From positions 310,001 through 374,000 of the forward strand of contig NZ_JACVBX010000005.1 in NCBI RefSeq assembly GCF_014852585.1: a stretch of 64,000 nt of DNA. The letters run 5' to 3'. The notes below the pieces were generated by a model that was not told the DNA's origin, made no database searches, and was given only the letters and a program-made list of their open reading frames with translations. Positions 8,639 through 17,728 of the stretch are shown piece after piece. The stretch's first letter is position 1, and the number at the start of each line of letters is the position of its first letter. A program made the position numbers and the translations under genes. Source of the DNA: Pseudomonas sp. PDM18. GTDB lineage: Bacteria > Pseudomonadota > Gammaproteobacteria > Pseudomonadales > Pseudomonadaceae.

Positions 8639-10627
8639 ATGGCGGCAAGATGGGGGTTGCGCGGCAAATCGGTGGTGGCATTGCTCATCGCCTGTCTCCT
8701 GGCGCTGGTACCGGCAGTCATGCTGGGCTGGAAGGCCATGGAGGACATCCGCACGCATTTCGGCCTCGCCTTCGCGAGAAACTTCACGCTGCTCAACCAG
8801 CAGAAGATCATCGCTCCGGTTATTCGCGAGCTGGCGCTCTCGCGGCGCCTGGCCGAGTCAGTGGTAACGCAGGACTGGCTGCTGTCCGAGAACGACCCGG
8901 CACGCCGTGCGCTGTTCTTCCGTGAAGCCGAAGGCTTCCGCGCGGACCAGCACAACTACTCCTACTTCGTCGTGGTGGACTCCTCGCACCACTACTACTT
9001 CAACGACTCCAATTCCCCGCTCTCCAATTCCCCGCGCTACACCCTGAGCCGGGACGACCCCAAGGACTCCTGGTATTTCGACACCCTCGCGCGCGATGAG
9101 CCGTACAACATCAACGTCGACTACAACGAGAAACTGAAGGTCACCAAGGTCTGGTTCAACATGGTGGTGCGCGCCGGCAACGAGAAAGTCGGCCTGGCCG
9201 GCGGCGGCCTCGATCTCACCGAGTTCCTCGACCAGTTCATCTCGCGCCGTGAGGCCGGGGTGACGCCGATGATCGTCGATCCCGAGGGCGCCATCCAGGC
9301 GCACCCGGACACCCGCCTGATCGCCTACAACTCCGGCTCCAGCGGTCAGGCCAAGCATCACGTCTACGACCTGCTGGCCAATGACCAGGAACGCACCGCG
9401 CTGCGCCAGACCCTGCGCCAGGCAGAGACCAACCCCGGCGAAGTCGAAACCATGTGGGGCACCATCGACGGCAAGGAACAGCTGATCGCCACCGCCTACA
9501 TTCCGCAGTTGCGCTGGCACGTACTCAGCGCCATCGACCTGCATGCCGCGCAGGTTCTGGACAGCCGCTGGATCTGGCCGCTGGTGGGCACCCTCGCCGG
9601 GCTGCTGGCGATCCTGCTGATCGGCTTCGCCTACACCGTCGATCTGCTGGTGCTGCGCCCGCTGCGCGGCCTCAAGCAGTCGGCCAAGGCCATCGCCGCC
9701 GGGCAATACGACAGCCCGCTGCCACGCACCCGCCTGGACGAGATCGGCGAGCTGTCCAGCGCCTTCGCCAGCATGGCCGACCAGGTCCGCCGGCACACCG
9801 AGGAGTTGGAAGACAAGGTCCAGCAGCGCACCCAGGCGCTGGAGGCGGCCAACCGCGAGATGGCCGCCGCGCAGAAAAAGATCGGCGACTCCATCGACTA
9901 CGCCAGCCTGATCCAGCGCGCCATCCTTCCCGACCGCCAGTTGCAGGCCTCTCTGGGCGAGCACCATTTCGTCCTGTGGAAACCGCGCGACGTGGTCGGC
10001 GGCGACTTCTACATCTATCGCGAAGGCCCGCGAGACAGCCTGATCGGCGTGGTCGACTGCGCCGGCCACGGCGTGCCCGGCGCGCTGATGACCATGCTCG
10101 CCCTGGCTGCCATCGACCACGCCATCGACAGTGTGAAGAGCCACGACCCGGCGGCCATCCTGCGCGAGACCGACCACGTGATGCGCGGCATGCTCGGCCA
10201 GGAAGAATTCACCCACTCGCTGGCGACCAACATGGACGCCGGCCTGGTGCGCGTCGACCACCAGCGCAAGCTGCTGCACTTCTCCGGGGCGAAGATTTCC
10301 CTGTTCGCCAGCGACGGCAAAGACGTGCGCGAGTACAAGGGCGCGCGCCGCGCCATCGGCGACAAGCGCCAGGGCGACTATCAGGACGTGGAAATCCCGA
10401 TGGAAGCCGGCTGGACCTATTACCTGTGCACCGACGGCTTCCTCGACCAGGCAGGCGGCGAGCACGGCTTCGGCTTCGGCAACAGCCGCTTCGCCGATCT
10501 GTTGCTCAACCACGCGCGCCGACCATTGGCCGAGCAGGCCGATGTGTTCGCCGCTACCCTCGCCCATTACCAGGGTGAGCAGCCGCAGCGCGACGACATC
10601 ACCATTCTCTCTTTCCGCTTCGACTAG
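8639..10627 (+). CDS. siaA: Membrane PP2C-type phosphatase SiaA
   Basis: A 662-residue inner-membrane protein. It has a membrane helix near residues 12-32, a large periplasmic sensor region of Cache type, a second helix near 312-335 (LVGTLAGLLAILLIGFAY), a HAMP linker (LVLRPLRGLKQSAKAIAAGQ) and a C-terminal PP2C/SpoIIE-like domain. In the last domain, GGDFY, VVDCAGHGVPGALMTM and CTDGF hold the metal-binding aspartates. In P. aeruginosa SiaA dephosphorylates SiaC in response to surfactant or aggregation signals, which activates SiaD. The gene starts a four-gene sia operon with short gaps, directly after cheB as in PA0172-PA0169. Confidence 0.93.
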   Translation: MAARWGLRGKSVVALLIACLLALVPAVMLGWKAMEDIRTHFGLAFARNFTLLNQQKIIAPVIRELALSRRLAESVVTQDWLLSENDPARRALFFREAEGFRADQHNYSYFVVVDSSHHYYFNDSNSPLSNSPRYTLSRDDPKDSWYFDTLARDEPYNINVDYNEKLKVTKVWFNMVVRAGNEKVGLAGGGLDLTEFLDQFISRREAGVTPMIVDPEGAIQAHPDTRLIAYNSGSSGQAKHHVYDLLANDQERTALRQTLRQAETNPGEVETMWGTIDGKEQLIATAYIPQLRWHVLSAIDLHAAQVLDSRWIWPLVGTLAGLLAILLIGFAYTVDLLVLRPLRGLKQSAKAIAAGQYDSPLPRTRLDEIGELSSAFASMADQVRRHTEELEDKVQQRTQALEAANREMAAAQKKIGDSIDYASLIQRAILPDRQLQASLGEHHFVLWKPRDVVGGDFYIYREGPRDSLIGVVDCAGHGVPGALMTMLALAAIDHAIDSVKSHDPAAILRETDHVMRGMLGQEEFTHSLATNMDAGLVRVDHQRKLLHFSGAKISLFASDGKDVREYKGARRAIGDKRQGDYQDVEIPMEAGWTYYLCTDGFLDQAGGEHGFGFGNSRFADLLLNHARRPLAEQADVFAATLAHYQGEQPQRDDITILSFRFD

Positions 10628-10637
10628 GGGTTAATCC

Positions 10638-11180
10638 ATGGAATCGCTAGATCTGTTGGCCATGCGCGAGAGTTTCACCCGGCAACGTATCTTGCTCTGC
10701 TTCAACGGGCCCATCTCGCGCAGCCTGATCGAGGAAATCGGCCACGCGCTGCGCAACTACCTGCAGGCCGAGCAGGCGCACCCCAGCGAAGCGATGGACG
10801 TGTTCGCCGTCTATATCGAGATGACCCAGAACATACGCCACTACGCCACCCAGCGCGGCTACAACGAGCAGGAGGCCTCGGCCACTGTGGCGATTGCCCG
10901 CAATGACGAAGGCCACTATGTGGTCTCCGCAGGCAACCTGGTGGAACTGGCTGACGGGCAGGGCCTGGTGCGCAGCATCGAAGGCATCGCCGGGCTCGAC
11001 AAGGTCCAGCTCAAGGCGGCCTACAAGGAACAGCTGCGCCGCCCACGCGACGCCGAAGCCTCCACCGGCGCAGGTCTCGGCCTGCTGGACATCGCCCGCA
11101 AGTCCAGCGCGCCGCTCAAGACCTCCCTCACCGAACAACCCGACGGCCGCGCCTTCTTCAGCCTGCGCGCCGTGATCTGA
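10638..11180 (+). CDS. siaB: SiaB-type protein kinase that antagonises SiaA
   Basis: A 180-residue cytoplasmic protein of the SiaB (DUF6272) family, 10 bases after siaA. It has no classical kinase motif that I can mark. The middle holds EMTQNIRHYATQRGY and the C-terminal part STGAGLGLLDIARKSS, reminiscent of the N and G boxes of GHKL ATPases. In P. aeruginosa SiaB phosphorylates SiaC and so switches off c-di-GMP synthesis. Function is assigned by order and overall similarity. Confidence 0.9.
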   Translation: MESLDLLAMRESFTRQRILLCFNGPISRSLIEEIGHALRNYLQAEQAHPSEAMDVFAVYIEMTQNIRHYATQRGYNEQEASATVAIARNDEGHYVVSAGNLVELADGQGLVRSIEGIAGLDKVQLKAAYKEQLRRPRDAEASTGAGLGLLDIARKSSAPLKTSLTEQPDGRAFFSLRAVI

Positions 11181-11205
11181 ACCGCGAAATTCAGGAAGAC
11201 CCGAC

Positions 11206-11586
11206 ATGAGCGATCTCAACGTCACCGGAACCCAATCCACCCCACAGATCCACGGCGACTGGCAGGCCGGCATCCTCGCGATGCAAGGCGACTCCTACCC
11301 GGAGAACTCCTTCGAGCTGTTCGGCCAGGTCATCGAGTGGGTCGAACGCTTCCTCACCCAGGAACAGCGCCCGCTGGAACTCGACCTGCGCCTGCTGTAC
11401 CTCAACACCAGCTCGATCAAGGCCATGATGGACATCTTCGACCTGCTCGAAGAAGCCCACGGCCAGGGCCGTGTCACCCGCGTGGCGTGGCACTACGACC
11501 GACGCAACGAGCGCGTCGCCGAACTGGCCGAGGAATTCCGCGAGGACTGTACCTTCCCGTTCGTCATCCAAGCCTACGACGAGTAA
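11206..11586 (+). CDS. siaC: SiaC regulatory protein (partner switch for SiaD)
   Basis: A 126-residue small protein with a DUF1987/SiaC-type fold. T68 in LYLNTSSIKAM sits exactly at the position phosphorylated in P. aeruginosa SiaC. The unphosphorylated form binds and activates SiaD; SiaB phosphorylates it and SiaA dephosphorylates it (established in P. aeruginosa). It lies between siaB and siaD with gaps of 25 and 5 bases. The preceding AGGAAG is the ribosome-binding site. Confidence 0.93.
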   Translation: MSDLNVTGTQSTPQIHGDWQAGILAMQGDSYPENSFELFGQVIEWVERFLTQEQRPLELDLRLLYLNTSSIKAMMDIFDLLEEAHGQGRVTRVAWHYDRRNERVAELAEEFREDCTFPFVIQAYDE

Positions 11587-11591
11587 GAGCC

Positions 11592-12380
11592 ATGACTAGC
11601 GAGCGCGAGCTGGACCTGCTAATCGAAGAGCTGCTGGCCGACCCCCAGTACGAAGGCCACCCCCTGCGCGAGGCCCTGTACCAGAAGCACCAGCAATCCC
11701 TCGACCAGCTCGCGCGCCTGGAGCGCATCGCACGGATTTCCGACGGTTTCCAGTCCATGGCCCGGGCGCAGAACAGCACGCTGTCCGAGCGCTACCACAA
11801 GCAGCTGCGCCAGCTGGAAAAGGTCGCCCGCATCTCCGACCGCTACCAGGACATGATGCGCGATCTGAACATCGCGCTGAAGGAAGCCTCGACCCACGAC
11901 ACCCTCACCGGCATCGCCAATCGCCGCCTGCTGATGGAACGCCTGCGCGAAGAAAGCGAACGCGCCCAGCGCCACGGCGAGTCCTACGTGCTGGCCATGC
12001 TCGACGTCGACCGCTTCAAGCAGGTCAACGACACCTGGGGCCACGAAGTGGGCGACCGCGTGCTGGTGGAAATCGGCCGCGCCATGGAATCCGCCCTGCG
12101 CCAGTACGACCTCTGCGGTCGCTGGGGTGGCGAGGAATTCCTGCTGATCCTCCCCGATACCCGCCTGGCGGACGCCGCCGCCATCATCGAGCGCGTACGC
12201 AACGACATCCGCTGCCTGGCTGTACGCGTGGGCACCAACGCCCTGTCCGTCACCGCCAGCTTCGGCGTAGCCGAGCACCAGCCGGGCGAAAGCTATTCCC
12301 AGACCCTCAGCCGCGCCGACGCCGCCCTGCTGGACGCCAAGCGCAGCGGGCGCGACAAGTGCGAGTTCGCCACGGCATAA
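11592..12380 (+). CDS. siaD: Diguanylate cyclase SiaD
   Basis: A 262-residue soluble GGDEF protein. The N-terminal 90 residues are helical and probably hold the SiaC-binding stalk. The catalytic domain begins at THDTLTGIANRRLLMERL and has the active loop GGEEF at residues 179-183. RQYD precedes it by five residues, matching the RxxD inhibitory I-site, so product inhibition is likely. It makes c-di-GMP, linking the sia switch to aggregation and biofilm behaviour. The ATG next to siaC fits family length; a longer upstream in-frame extension would run through siaC and was discarded. Confidence 0.93.
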   Translation: MTSERELDLLIEELLADPQYEGHPLREALYQKHQQSLDQLARLERIARISDGFQSMARAQNSTLSERYHKQLRQLEKVARISDRYQDMMRDLNIALKEASTHDTLTGIANRRLLMERLREESERAQRHGESYVLAMLDVDRFKQVNDTWGHEVGDRVLVEIGRAMESALRQYDLCGRWGGEEFLLILPDTRLADAAAIIERVRNDIRCLAVRVGTNALSVTASFGVAEHQPGESYSQTLSRADAALLDAKRSGRDKCEFATA

Positions 12381-12469
12381 GCCCTCGCGCGGGCACCGCG
12401 ACATCCCCACGGCTAGCATCCCGCGGCGAAGCCGATTAAGGTCCATGGACCGCATGGAAAGGATGCAGC

Positions 12470-13276
12470 ATGGCCAACAAGTCTCCCTCCCCTCGCCAGC
12501 AGACCCATCTCGCCGTCCTGATCGACGCCGACAACGCCCCCGCCGCCATCGTCGAAGGCCTGTTCGAGGAGATCGCCAAGTACGGCGTCGCCAGCGTCAA
12601 ACGCATCTACGGCGACTGGACCAAGCCCAACCTGGGCAAATGGAAGCAGGTGCTGCTGGACCACTCCATCCAGCCCATGCAGCAGTTCGCCTACACCAGC
12701 GGCAAGAATGCCACCGACAGCGCGTTGATCATCGACGCCATGGACCTGCTCTACACCCGCCGCTTCGACGGCTTCTGCCTGGTTTCCAGCGACAGCGACT
12801 TCACCCGCCTGGCCGCGCGCCTGCGCGAGGAGGGCCTGACCGTCTACGGCTTCGGCGAGGAAAAGACGCCCAAGCCCTTCGTCTCCGCCTGCGACAAATT
12901 CATCTACACCGAGATCCTGCGCGCAGCGCCAGAGCACGTCGCCGAACCCGCACCGAGCACCGACAAGGCCGTCGCCCCGAGCACCGCCGAAGCGCCCAGG
13001 TCCGCCAGCAAACCCAAGTCGCAGAAAGTCCCGCTGGACTTTATCGCCAAGGTGCTCGACGACATCGACGGCGACGATGATGACTGGGTGCAACTGGGCG
13101 CCCTGGGACAGAACATCAGCAAGCTGCAGCCGGCGTTCGATCCGCGCCTGTACGGCTTCAAGAAGCTCAGCGACCTGATCAAGGGCCACCCCAAGCGCTT
13201 CGAACTGCAGGCGCGGGGCATCGGCAACACCGGCGGCAAGGACTTGTACGTGCGCAATGCCGGCCCGGTGCGTTAA
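12470..13276 (+). CDS. NYN-domain (LabA-like) protein with C-terminal OST-HTH/LOTUS domain
   Basis: A 268-residue protein. Residues about 10-150 form a PIN-like NYN nuclease domain: VLIDADNAPAAI and LVSSDSDFTRLAARLREEG give the acidic residues expected to bind metal, with KNATDSALIIDAMDLLY between them. A Pro/Ala-rich linker follows, then a domain resembling OST-HTH/LOTUS (FIAKVLDDIDGDDDDWVQLG to FKKLSDLIKGH), a module linked to RNA binding. RNA processing or turnover is a reasonable guess, but the substrate is unknown. It is a single-gene unit with a CTAGCAT element about 50 bases upstream. Confidence 0.82.
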   Translation: MANKSPSPRQQTHLAVLIDADNAPAAIVEGLFEEIAKYGVASVKRIYGDWTKPNLGKWKQVLLDHSIQPMQQFAYTSGKNATDSALIIDAMDLLYTRRFDGFCLVSSDSDFTRLAARLREEGLTVYGFGEEKTPKPFVSACDKFIYTEILRAAPEHVAEPAPSTDKAVAPSTAEAPRSASKPKSQKVPLDFIAKVLDDIDGDDDDWVQLGALGQNISKLQPAFDPRLYGFKKLSDLIKGHPKRFELQARGIGNTGGKDLYVRNAGPVR

Positions 13277-13348
13277 GCCTGCGTCAGCTCAATGCAGCGT
13301 CACTTCCCAGTCGTTAGGGTTGACCTTGAACCTGCAACGGAGCCGCCC

Positions 13349-13663
13349 ATGCGTCCCTGGCTGATAGCCCTGCTCCTGACCCTCGCTGCCGGTGCTGCCC
13401 ACGCCGGCACGCTGCGCTGCGGCACCAGCCTGATCAACGAAGGCGACCCGATGGACGAAGTGCTCGCCAAGTGCGGGCAGCCGGACAAGCGTGTCGTCAC
13501 ACCGCCCACAAAGCCAAGGCGCGGACCGGACGGCAAATTCATCCCCGGCCAGCCGCAGCTGGAAACCTGGATGTACGGCCCGAACAACGGTGCCTATCGC
13601 TACCTTTTCTTCCGCGACACGCAACTGCAATTGATCAACACCACGCGCAAGGAACTGCTCTGA
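13349..13663 (+). CDS. Secreted DUF2845 family protein
   Basis: A 104-residue protein with a clear signal peptide (MRPWLIALLLTLAAGAAHA, cleaved before GTLRCG). The mature part has GDPMDEVLAKCGQPD, the signature of DUF2845 and related SmpA/OmlA-like small periplasmic proteins, and ends with an aromatic-rich YRYLFFRDTQL stretch. Two cysteines (CG..., KCG) could form a disulfide. Function unknown. The start is the ATG at the signal peptide. Confidence 0.8.
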   Translation: MRPWLIALLLTLAAGAAHAGTLRCGTSLINEGDPMDEVLAKCGQPDKRVVTPPTKPRRGPDGKFIPGQPQLETWMYGPNNGAYRYLFFRDTQLQLINTTRKELL

Positions 13664-13768
13664 GCGCGCCGCGCTATTCGTACCTGTACGCCCGCCGCTA
13701 CCAAAGGTGCCTACCCATCGTGGCGGCATCTCCCTAGACTGGTCGCCTTCGCCAATCCGGAGGGCACC

Positions 13769-14194
13769 ATGCAAAGCCAATTCGATTTCACCCTTGGCAT
13801 CGACCCACAGGCACGCGACGTCGTGGTCAAGGGGCTGCTCGCCTATAACCTGGGCCAGATGGGCCGCAGCAACACCTACGACGACTTCGAACTCTACGCC
13901 CGCAGCGAAGACGGCGAAGTGGTCGGCGGCATGTTCGGCCAATCCGGCATGGGCTGGCTCTACATCGACTACCTCTGGCTGCAGGACGACCAGCGCGGCA
14001 GCGGCCTGGGCAGCCAGCTCATCGCCCTCGCCGAAGACGAAGCCCGCCGCCGCGGCTGCGTTGGCCTGTTCCTCTACACCTACAGCTTCCAGGCTCCCGG
14101 CTTCTACGAGAAACAGGGCTTCGAGCGCATGGGCGTGCTGGAAGACTGCCCGCCGGGGCATCAGCGTATCTACCTGAAGAAGCACCTGGGCTGA
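13769..14194 (+). CDS. GNAT family N-acetyltransferase
   Basis: A 141-residue acetyltransferase. The acetyl-CoA binding motif A is in LQDDQRGSGLGSQLIALAEDEARRRG, with R/QxxGxG/A as RGSGLG, followed by the FYEKQGFERMG motif B. The substrate is unknown. The start is supported by CGGAGGG eight bases upstream. A CTAGACT box about 30 bases before the ATG may be its -10 element. It converges with bauC, and a shared terminator hairpin separates them. Confidence 0.88.
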   Translation: MQSQFDFTLGIDPQARDVVVKGLLAYNLGQMGRSNTYDDFELYARSEDGEVVGGMFGQSGMGWLYIDYLWLQDDQRGSGLGSQLIALAEDEARRRGCVGLFLYTYSFQAPGFYEKQGFERMGVLEDCPPGHQRIYLKKHLG

Positions 14195-14253
14195 TTACCA
14201 GGCTTTGCGCAGGCGAGGCTGTTCTTGCACCGCGCCTTCGTTCCCCTGAAATG

Positions 14254-14283
14254 AAAAAGGCCGGTCATCAGACCGGCCTTTTT
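14254..14283. terminator. Bidirectional rho-independent terminator between the GNAT gene and bauC
   Basis: AAAAAGGCCGGTC, loop ATCA, GACCGGCCTTTTTC. The stem is perfect, with A and T runs on the two sides, so it can serve both convergent genes. Confidence 0.9.
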
Positions 14284-14301
14284 CTTATCGCTTATTCACC
14301 A

Positions 14302-15798
14302 TCAGCCATTGCTGGGGAAGGCGAACTGCGCCGCTTCGTGCGACTTGCGCTGCGGCCAGCGCTGGGTGATGGCTTTGCGCTTGGTGTAGAAGCGCACACC
14401 ATCCGGGCCGTAGGCGTGCAGGTCGCCGAACAGCGAGCGCTTCCAGCCGCCGAAGCTGTGGTAGGCCACCGGTACTGGCAGCGGTACGTTGACGCCGACC
14501 ATGCCGACTTCGATCTCGTCGCAGAACAGGCGGGCCGCTTCACCGTCACGGGTGAAGATGCAGGTGCCGTTGCCGTATTCGTGGTCGTTGATCAGCTGCA
14601 TGGCTTCTTCCAGGCTGTTCACGCGCACGATGCAGAGCACCGGGCCGAAGATTTCTTCCTGGTAGATGGTCATGTCCGGGGTGACCTTGTCGAACAGGGT
14701 ACCGCCGACGAAGAAGCCGTTCTCGTGCCCGGCCACCTTGTAGTTGCGGCCGTCGACCAGCAGCTGGGCACCCTGCTCGACGCCGGCGTCGATGTAGCCG
14801 GTGACTTTCTGCTGGGCTGCGCCGGTAACCAGCGGGCCCATGTCCAGGCCGCAGGAAGTGCCGGCGCCGATCTTCAGGGCCTTGATCTGCGGAACGATCT
14901 TCTCGACCAGCGCGTCGCCGATCTGGTCGCCCACGCAAACGGCCACGGAGATGGCCATGCAGCGCTCGCCGCAGGAGCCATAGGCCGCACCCATCAGGGC
15001 GCTGACGGCGTTGTCCAGGTCGCAGTCGGGCATCAGAACGGCGTGGTTTTTGGCGCCGCCCAGGGCCTGTACGCGCTTGCCGCGCTTGGTGCCTTCGGAA
15101 TAGATGTATTCAGCGATCGGAGTCGAGCCAACGAAGCTCAGCGCCTTCACTTCCGGTGCTTCGATCAGCGCGTCCACGGCGGTCTTATCGCCGTGCACCA
15201 CGTTCAGCACACCTTTGGGCAGGCCGGCTTCTTCGAAGAGTTCGGCGATCAGCAGGGTGGAGCTCGGGTCACGCTCGGACGGCTTGAGGATGAAGGTGTT
15301 GCCGCAGGCGATGGCCAGCGGGTACATCCACAGCGGCACCATGGCCGGGAAGTTGAACGGGGTGATGCCGGCGACCACGCCGATCGGCTGGAAGTCGCTC
15401 CAGGCGTCGATGTTCGGGCCGACATTGCGGCTGTATTCGCCTTTCAGGATTTCCGGGGCAGCGCTGGCGTATTCGACGTTCTCGATGCCGCGCTTGAGCT
15501 CACCGGCAGCGTCTTCCAGGGTCTTGCCGTGTTCTTCGCTGATCAGCTGGCTGATGCGTGCTTCGTTGGCTTCGAGCAGTTGCTTGAAGCGGAACAACAC
15601 CTGGGCGCGCTTGGCCGGGGGGGTGTTGCGCCAGGCCGGGAAGGCGGCCTTGGCGGCGTCGATGGCCTGCTGGACGGTTTCGCGGCTGGCCAGCGGGACC
15701 TTGCGGATGGCTTCGCCGGTGGACGGGTTGAAGACGTCGGCGGTACGGCCAGTGTCGGCGATCATCTCGCCGCCGATCAGGTGCTTGACGGTGGTCAT
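14302..15798 (-). CDS. bauC: CoA-acylating malonate-semialdehyde (3-oxopropanoate) dehydrogenase, BauC/MmsA family
   Basis: A 498-residue aldehyde dehydrogenase of the methylmalonate-semialdehyde type. It starts MTTVKHLIGGEMI. GITPFNFPAMVPLWM is the NAD-binding loop, FVGSTPIAEYIY the coenzyme region and GSCGERCMAIS the catalytic cysteine region. The family converts malonate semialdehyde, CoA and NAD to acetyl-CoA and CO2. Location after bauA and bauB points to beta-alanine catabolism, as PA0130 does. The same fold serves valine catabolism (mmsA), but no mmsB is nearby. The permease bauD, which follows bauC in PAO1, is absent here. Confidence 0.9.
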   Translation of the reverse strand: MTTVKHLIGGEMIADTGRTADVFNPSTGEAIRKVPLASRETVQQAIDAAKAAFPAWRNTPPAKRAQVLFRFKQLLEANEARISQLISEEHGKTLEDAAGELKRGIENVEYASAAPEILKGEYSRNVGPNIDAWSDFQPIGVVAGITPFNFPAMVPLWMYPLAIACGNTFILKPSERDPSSTLLIAELFEEAGLPKGVLNVVHGDKTAVDALIEAPEVKALSFVGSTPIAEYIYSEGTKRGKRVQALGGAKNHAVLMPDCDLDNAVSALMGAAYGSCGERCMAISVAVCVGDQIGDALVEKIVPQIKALKIGAGTSCGLDMGPLVTGAAQQKVTGYIDAGVEQGAQLLVDGRNYKVAGHENGFFVGGTLFDKVTPDMTIYQEEIFGPVLCIVRVNSLEEAMQLINDHEYGNGTCIFTRDGEAARLFCDEIEVGMVGVNVPLPVPVAYHSFGGWKRSLFGDLHAYGPDGVRFYTKRKAITQRWPQRKSHEAAQFAFPSNG

Positions 15799-15843
15799 GG
15801 GAAGTCTCTTCTCGCTTGAGTGGTTCGGGTGAAGGGCTTCAAG

Positions 15844-15884
15844 AGCCCCTCTCCCCAACCCTCTCCCTAAGGGGAGAGGGGGCT
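15844..15884. repeat. Pyrimidine-rich inverted repeat between bauB and bauC
   Basis: AGCCCCTCTCCCC pairs with GGGGAGAGGGGGCT across a loop containing AACCCTCTCCCTAA. It belongs with the longer repeat at 5764-5814. It lies in the 176-base gap between bauB and bauC and could lower read-through between them. Confidence 0.7.
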
Positions 15885-15974
15885 TGTTCGGAGTGTGGAC
15901 AAAGCCGCGTGGCTCGCCGGGAACTGCACTTTAAAAGGAGTTTCCCGGCTACGCCTTCTCGCGTGCCCGCGCAC

Positions 15975-16286
15975 TCAGGGGCTGTGCGGGTGGTCGTCGC
16001 TCTTGAGCTCGATCTCGATGAACGCCACTTCGTGATCGCAGGGATTGATCACGTTGTGCTCGGTACCGATCTGACGGGTGTAGCTCGCACCCAGGACCAG
16101 CGGCGCGCGCCGCTCGCCCTCGGGGGTTTCCAGCAGCAGTTCGCCGTTGGTCACCGGGACCACGACGTATTCCATGCCGTGGCGGTGCCAGCCAGTCTCG
16201 GCGCCGGGGGCGAAGCGCCACTCGGTGACCAGGACCTTGTCGTTATCGATCTGTACCGTCGGGACGGCCTTCGGACGCTCACCCAC
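15975..16286 (-). CDS. bauB: Small cupin protein BauB
   Basis: A 103-residue single-domain cupin. GAETGWHRHGMEYVVVP supplies the first cupin motif with paired histidines, and the second is around GTEHNVINPCDHEVAFIEIE. Metal binding is likely, but no enzyme activity is assigned to this family member. GTG is the start: it directly abuts the TAA of bauA, so the two are almost certainly co-translated. In P. aeruginosa bauB (PA0131) sits at the same place in the beta-alanine operon. Confidence 0.88.
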   Translation of the reverse strand: MGERPKAVPTVQIDNDKVLVTEWRFAPGAETGWHRHGMEYVVVPVTNGELLLETPEGERRAPLVLGASYTRQIGTEHNVINPCDHEVAFIEIELKSDDHPHSP

Positions 16287-17633
16287 TTACGCGACCCCGT
16301 TGAGGGCATCGCCCACGGCGCTGAACAGGCGGTCCAGGTCCTCGGGCTTGGCGTTGAAGGTCGGGCCGAACTGCAGGGTGTCGCCGCCGAAGCGCACGTA
16401 GAAGCCTTCTTTCCACAGCTTCATGCTGGCTTCGAACGGACGCACGATGGCATCGCCGTCACGGGCGCCAATCTGAATCGCGCCGGCCAGGCCGCAGTTG
16501 CGGATGTCGATGACGTTCTTCGCGCCCTTCAGGCCGTGCAGAGCCTTCTCGAAGTACGGAGCCAGCTCCAGCGATTGCTGAATCAGGTTCTCTTTTTCCA
16601 GCAGGTCCAGCGCGGCGATACCGGCGGCGCAAGCGACCGGATGCGCGGAGTAGGTGTAGCCATGACCGAACTCGACAGCGTATTCCGGCAGGTTCTGGCC
16701 CATGAAGGTGTCGTAGATTTCGCTGCTGGCGATCACCGCGCCCATGGGAATGGCACCGTTGGTGACCTGCTTGGCGACGTTCATGATGTCCGGCTTCACG
16801 CCGAAGAACTCGGCGCCGGTGGCCTTGCCCATACGACCGAAGGCGGTGATCACTTCGTCGAAGATCAGCAGGATGTTGTGCTGGTCGCAGATTTCGCGCA
16901 GGCGCTGCAGGTAGCCCTTCGGCGGCACCAGCACGCCGGCGGAACCGGACATCGGCTCGACGATGACCGCAGCGATGTTCGACGCGTCATGCAGCTCGAT
17001 CAGCTTCAGCAGTTCGTTGGCCAGCTCGACGCCGCCGGTTTCGGCCATGCCCTTGGTGAAGGCCATGCCCGGTTGCAGGGTATGCGGCAGGTGGTCGACA
17101 TCCATCAGTTGGCCGAACATCTTGCGGTTGCCACCGATGCCGCCCAGAGCTGTGCCGGCGACGTTCACGCCGTGGTAGCCACGGGCGCGGCCGATCAGCT
17201 TGGTCTTCTGTGCCTGGCCTTTCAGGCGCCAGTAGGCGCGGGCCATCTTGATCGAGGTGTCGGCGCACTCGGAGCCGGAACCGGTGAAGAACACGTGGTC
17301 GAGACCGGCCGGGGTCAGCTGGGTGATCTTCTCGGCCAGCTTGAAGGACAGCGGGTGGCCGTACTGGAAGGCCGGGGAGTAGTCGAGGGTGGTCAGCTGT
17401 TTGGCGACCGCGTCGGCGATTTCCTTGCGCGAGTGACCGGCGCCACAGGTCCACAAGCCCGACAGGCTGTCGTAGATCTTGCGGCCCTGGTCGTCCACCA
17501 GCCAGCTGCCTTCGGCGGCGACGATGATGCGCGGGTCTTTATGGAAGTTGCGGTTGGCGCTGAAGGGCATCCAGTGGGCCTTCAGGTTCAGTTCGCTGGC
17601 CACCGACGGGGTGACGTTCACTTGCTGGTTCAT
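16287..17633 (-). CDS. bauA: Beta-alanine:pyruvate transaminase (omega-amino acid aminotransferase)
   Basis: A 448-residue class III PLP aminotransferase, the same length as PA0132. Starting from MNQQVNVTPSVASELNLKAH it shows SLSGLWTCGAGHSRKE, FFTGSGSECADTSIKMAR for phosphate binding, ARGYHGVN, the aspartate in LLIFDEVITAFGRMG and the PLP lysine in NVAKQVTNGAIPMGAV. It moves the amino group of beta-alanine to pyruvate, giving malonate semialdehyde and alanine. It is first in bauA-bauB-bauC, transcribed away from bauR, and probably activated by BauR. Confidence 0.94.
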   Translation of the reverse strand: MNQQVNVTPSVASELNLKAHWMPFSANRNFHKDPRIIVAAEGSWLVDDQGRKIYDSLSGLWTCGAGHSRKEIADAVAKQLTTLDYSPAFQYGHPLSFKLAEKITQLTPAGLDHVFFTGSGSECADTSIKMARAYWRLKGQAQKTKLIGRARGYHGVNVAGTALGGIGGNRKMFGQLMDVDHLPHTLQPGMAFTKGMAETGGVELANELLKLIELHDASNIAAVIVEPMSGSAGVLVPPKGYLQRLREICDQHNILLIFDEVITAFGRMGKATGAEFFGVKPDIMNVAKQVTNGAIPMGAVIASSEIYDTFMGQNLPEYAVEFGHGYTYSAHPVACAAGIAALDLLEKENLIQQSLELAPYFEKALHGLKGAKNVIDIRNCGLAGAIQIGARDGDAIVRPFEASMKLWKEGFYVRFGGDTLQFGPTFNAKPEDLDRLFSAVGDALNGVA

Positions 17634-17728
17634 GCAGCTTGTCCTCGAAGACAGTCTTGTTGGGCTTGCAGGCCGCATCGTTTTTGGTGCGATGGGAGCT
17701 GCTCTTGTGGATTAAGAGTGGGCCTGAC

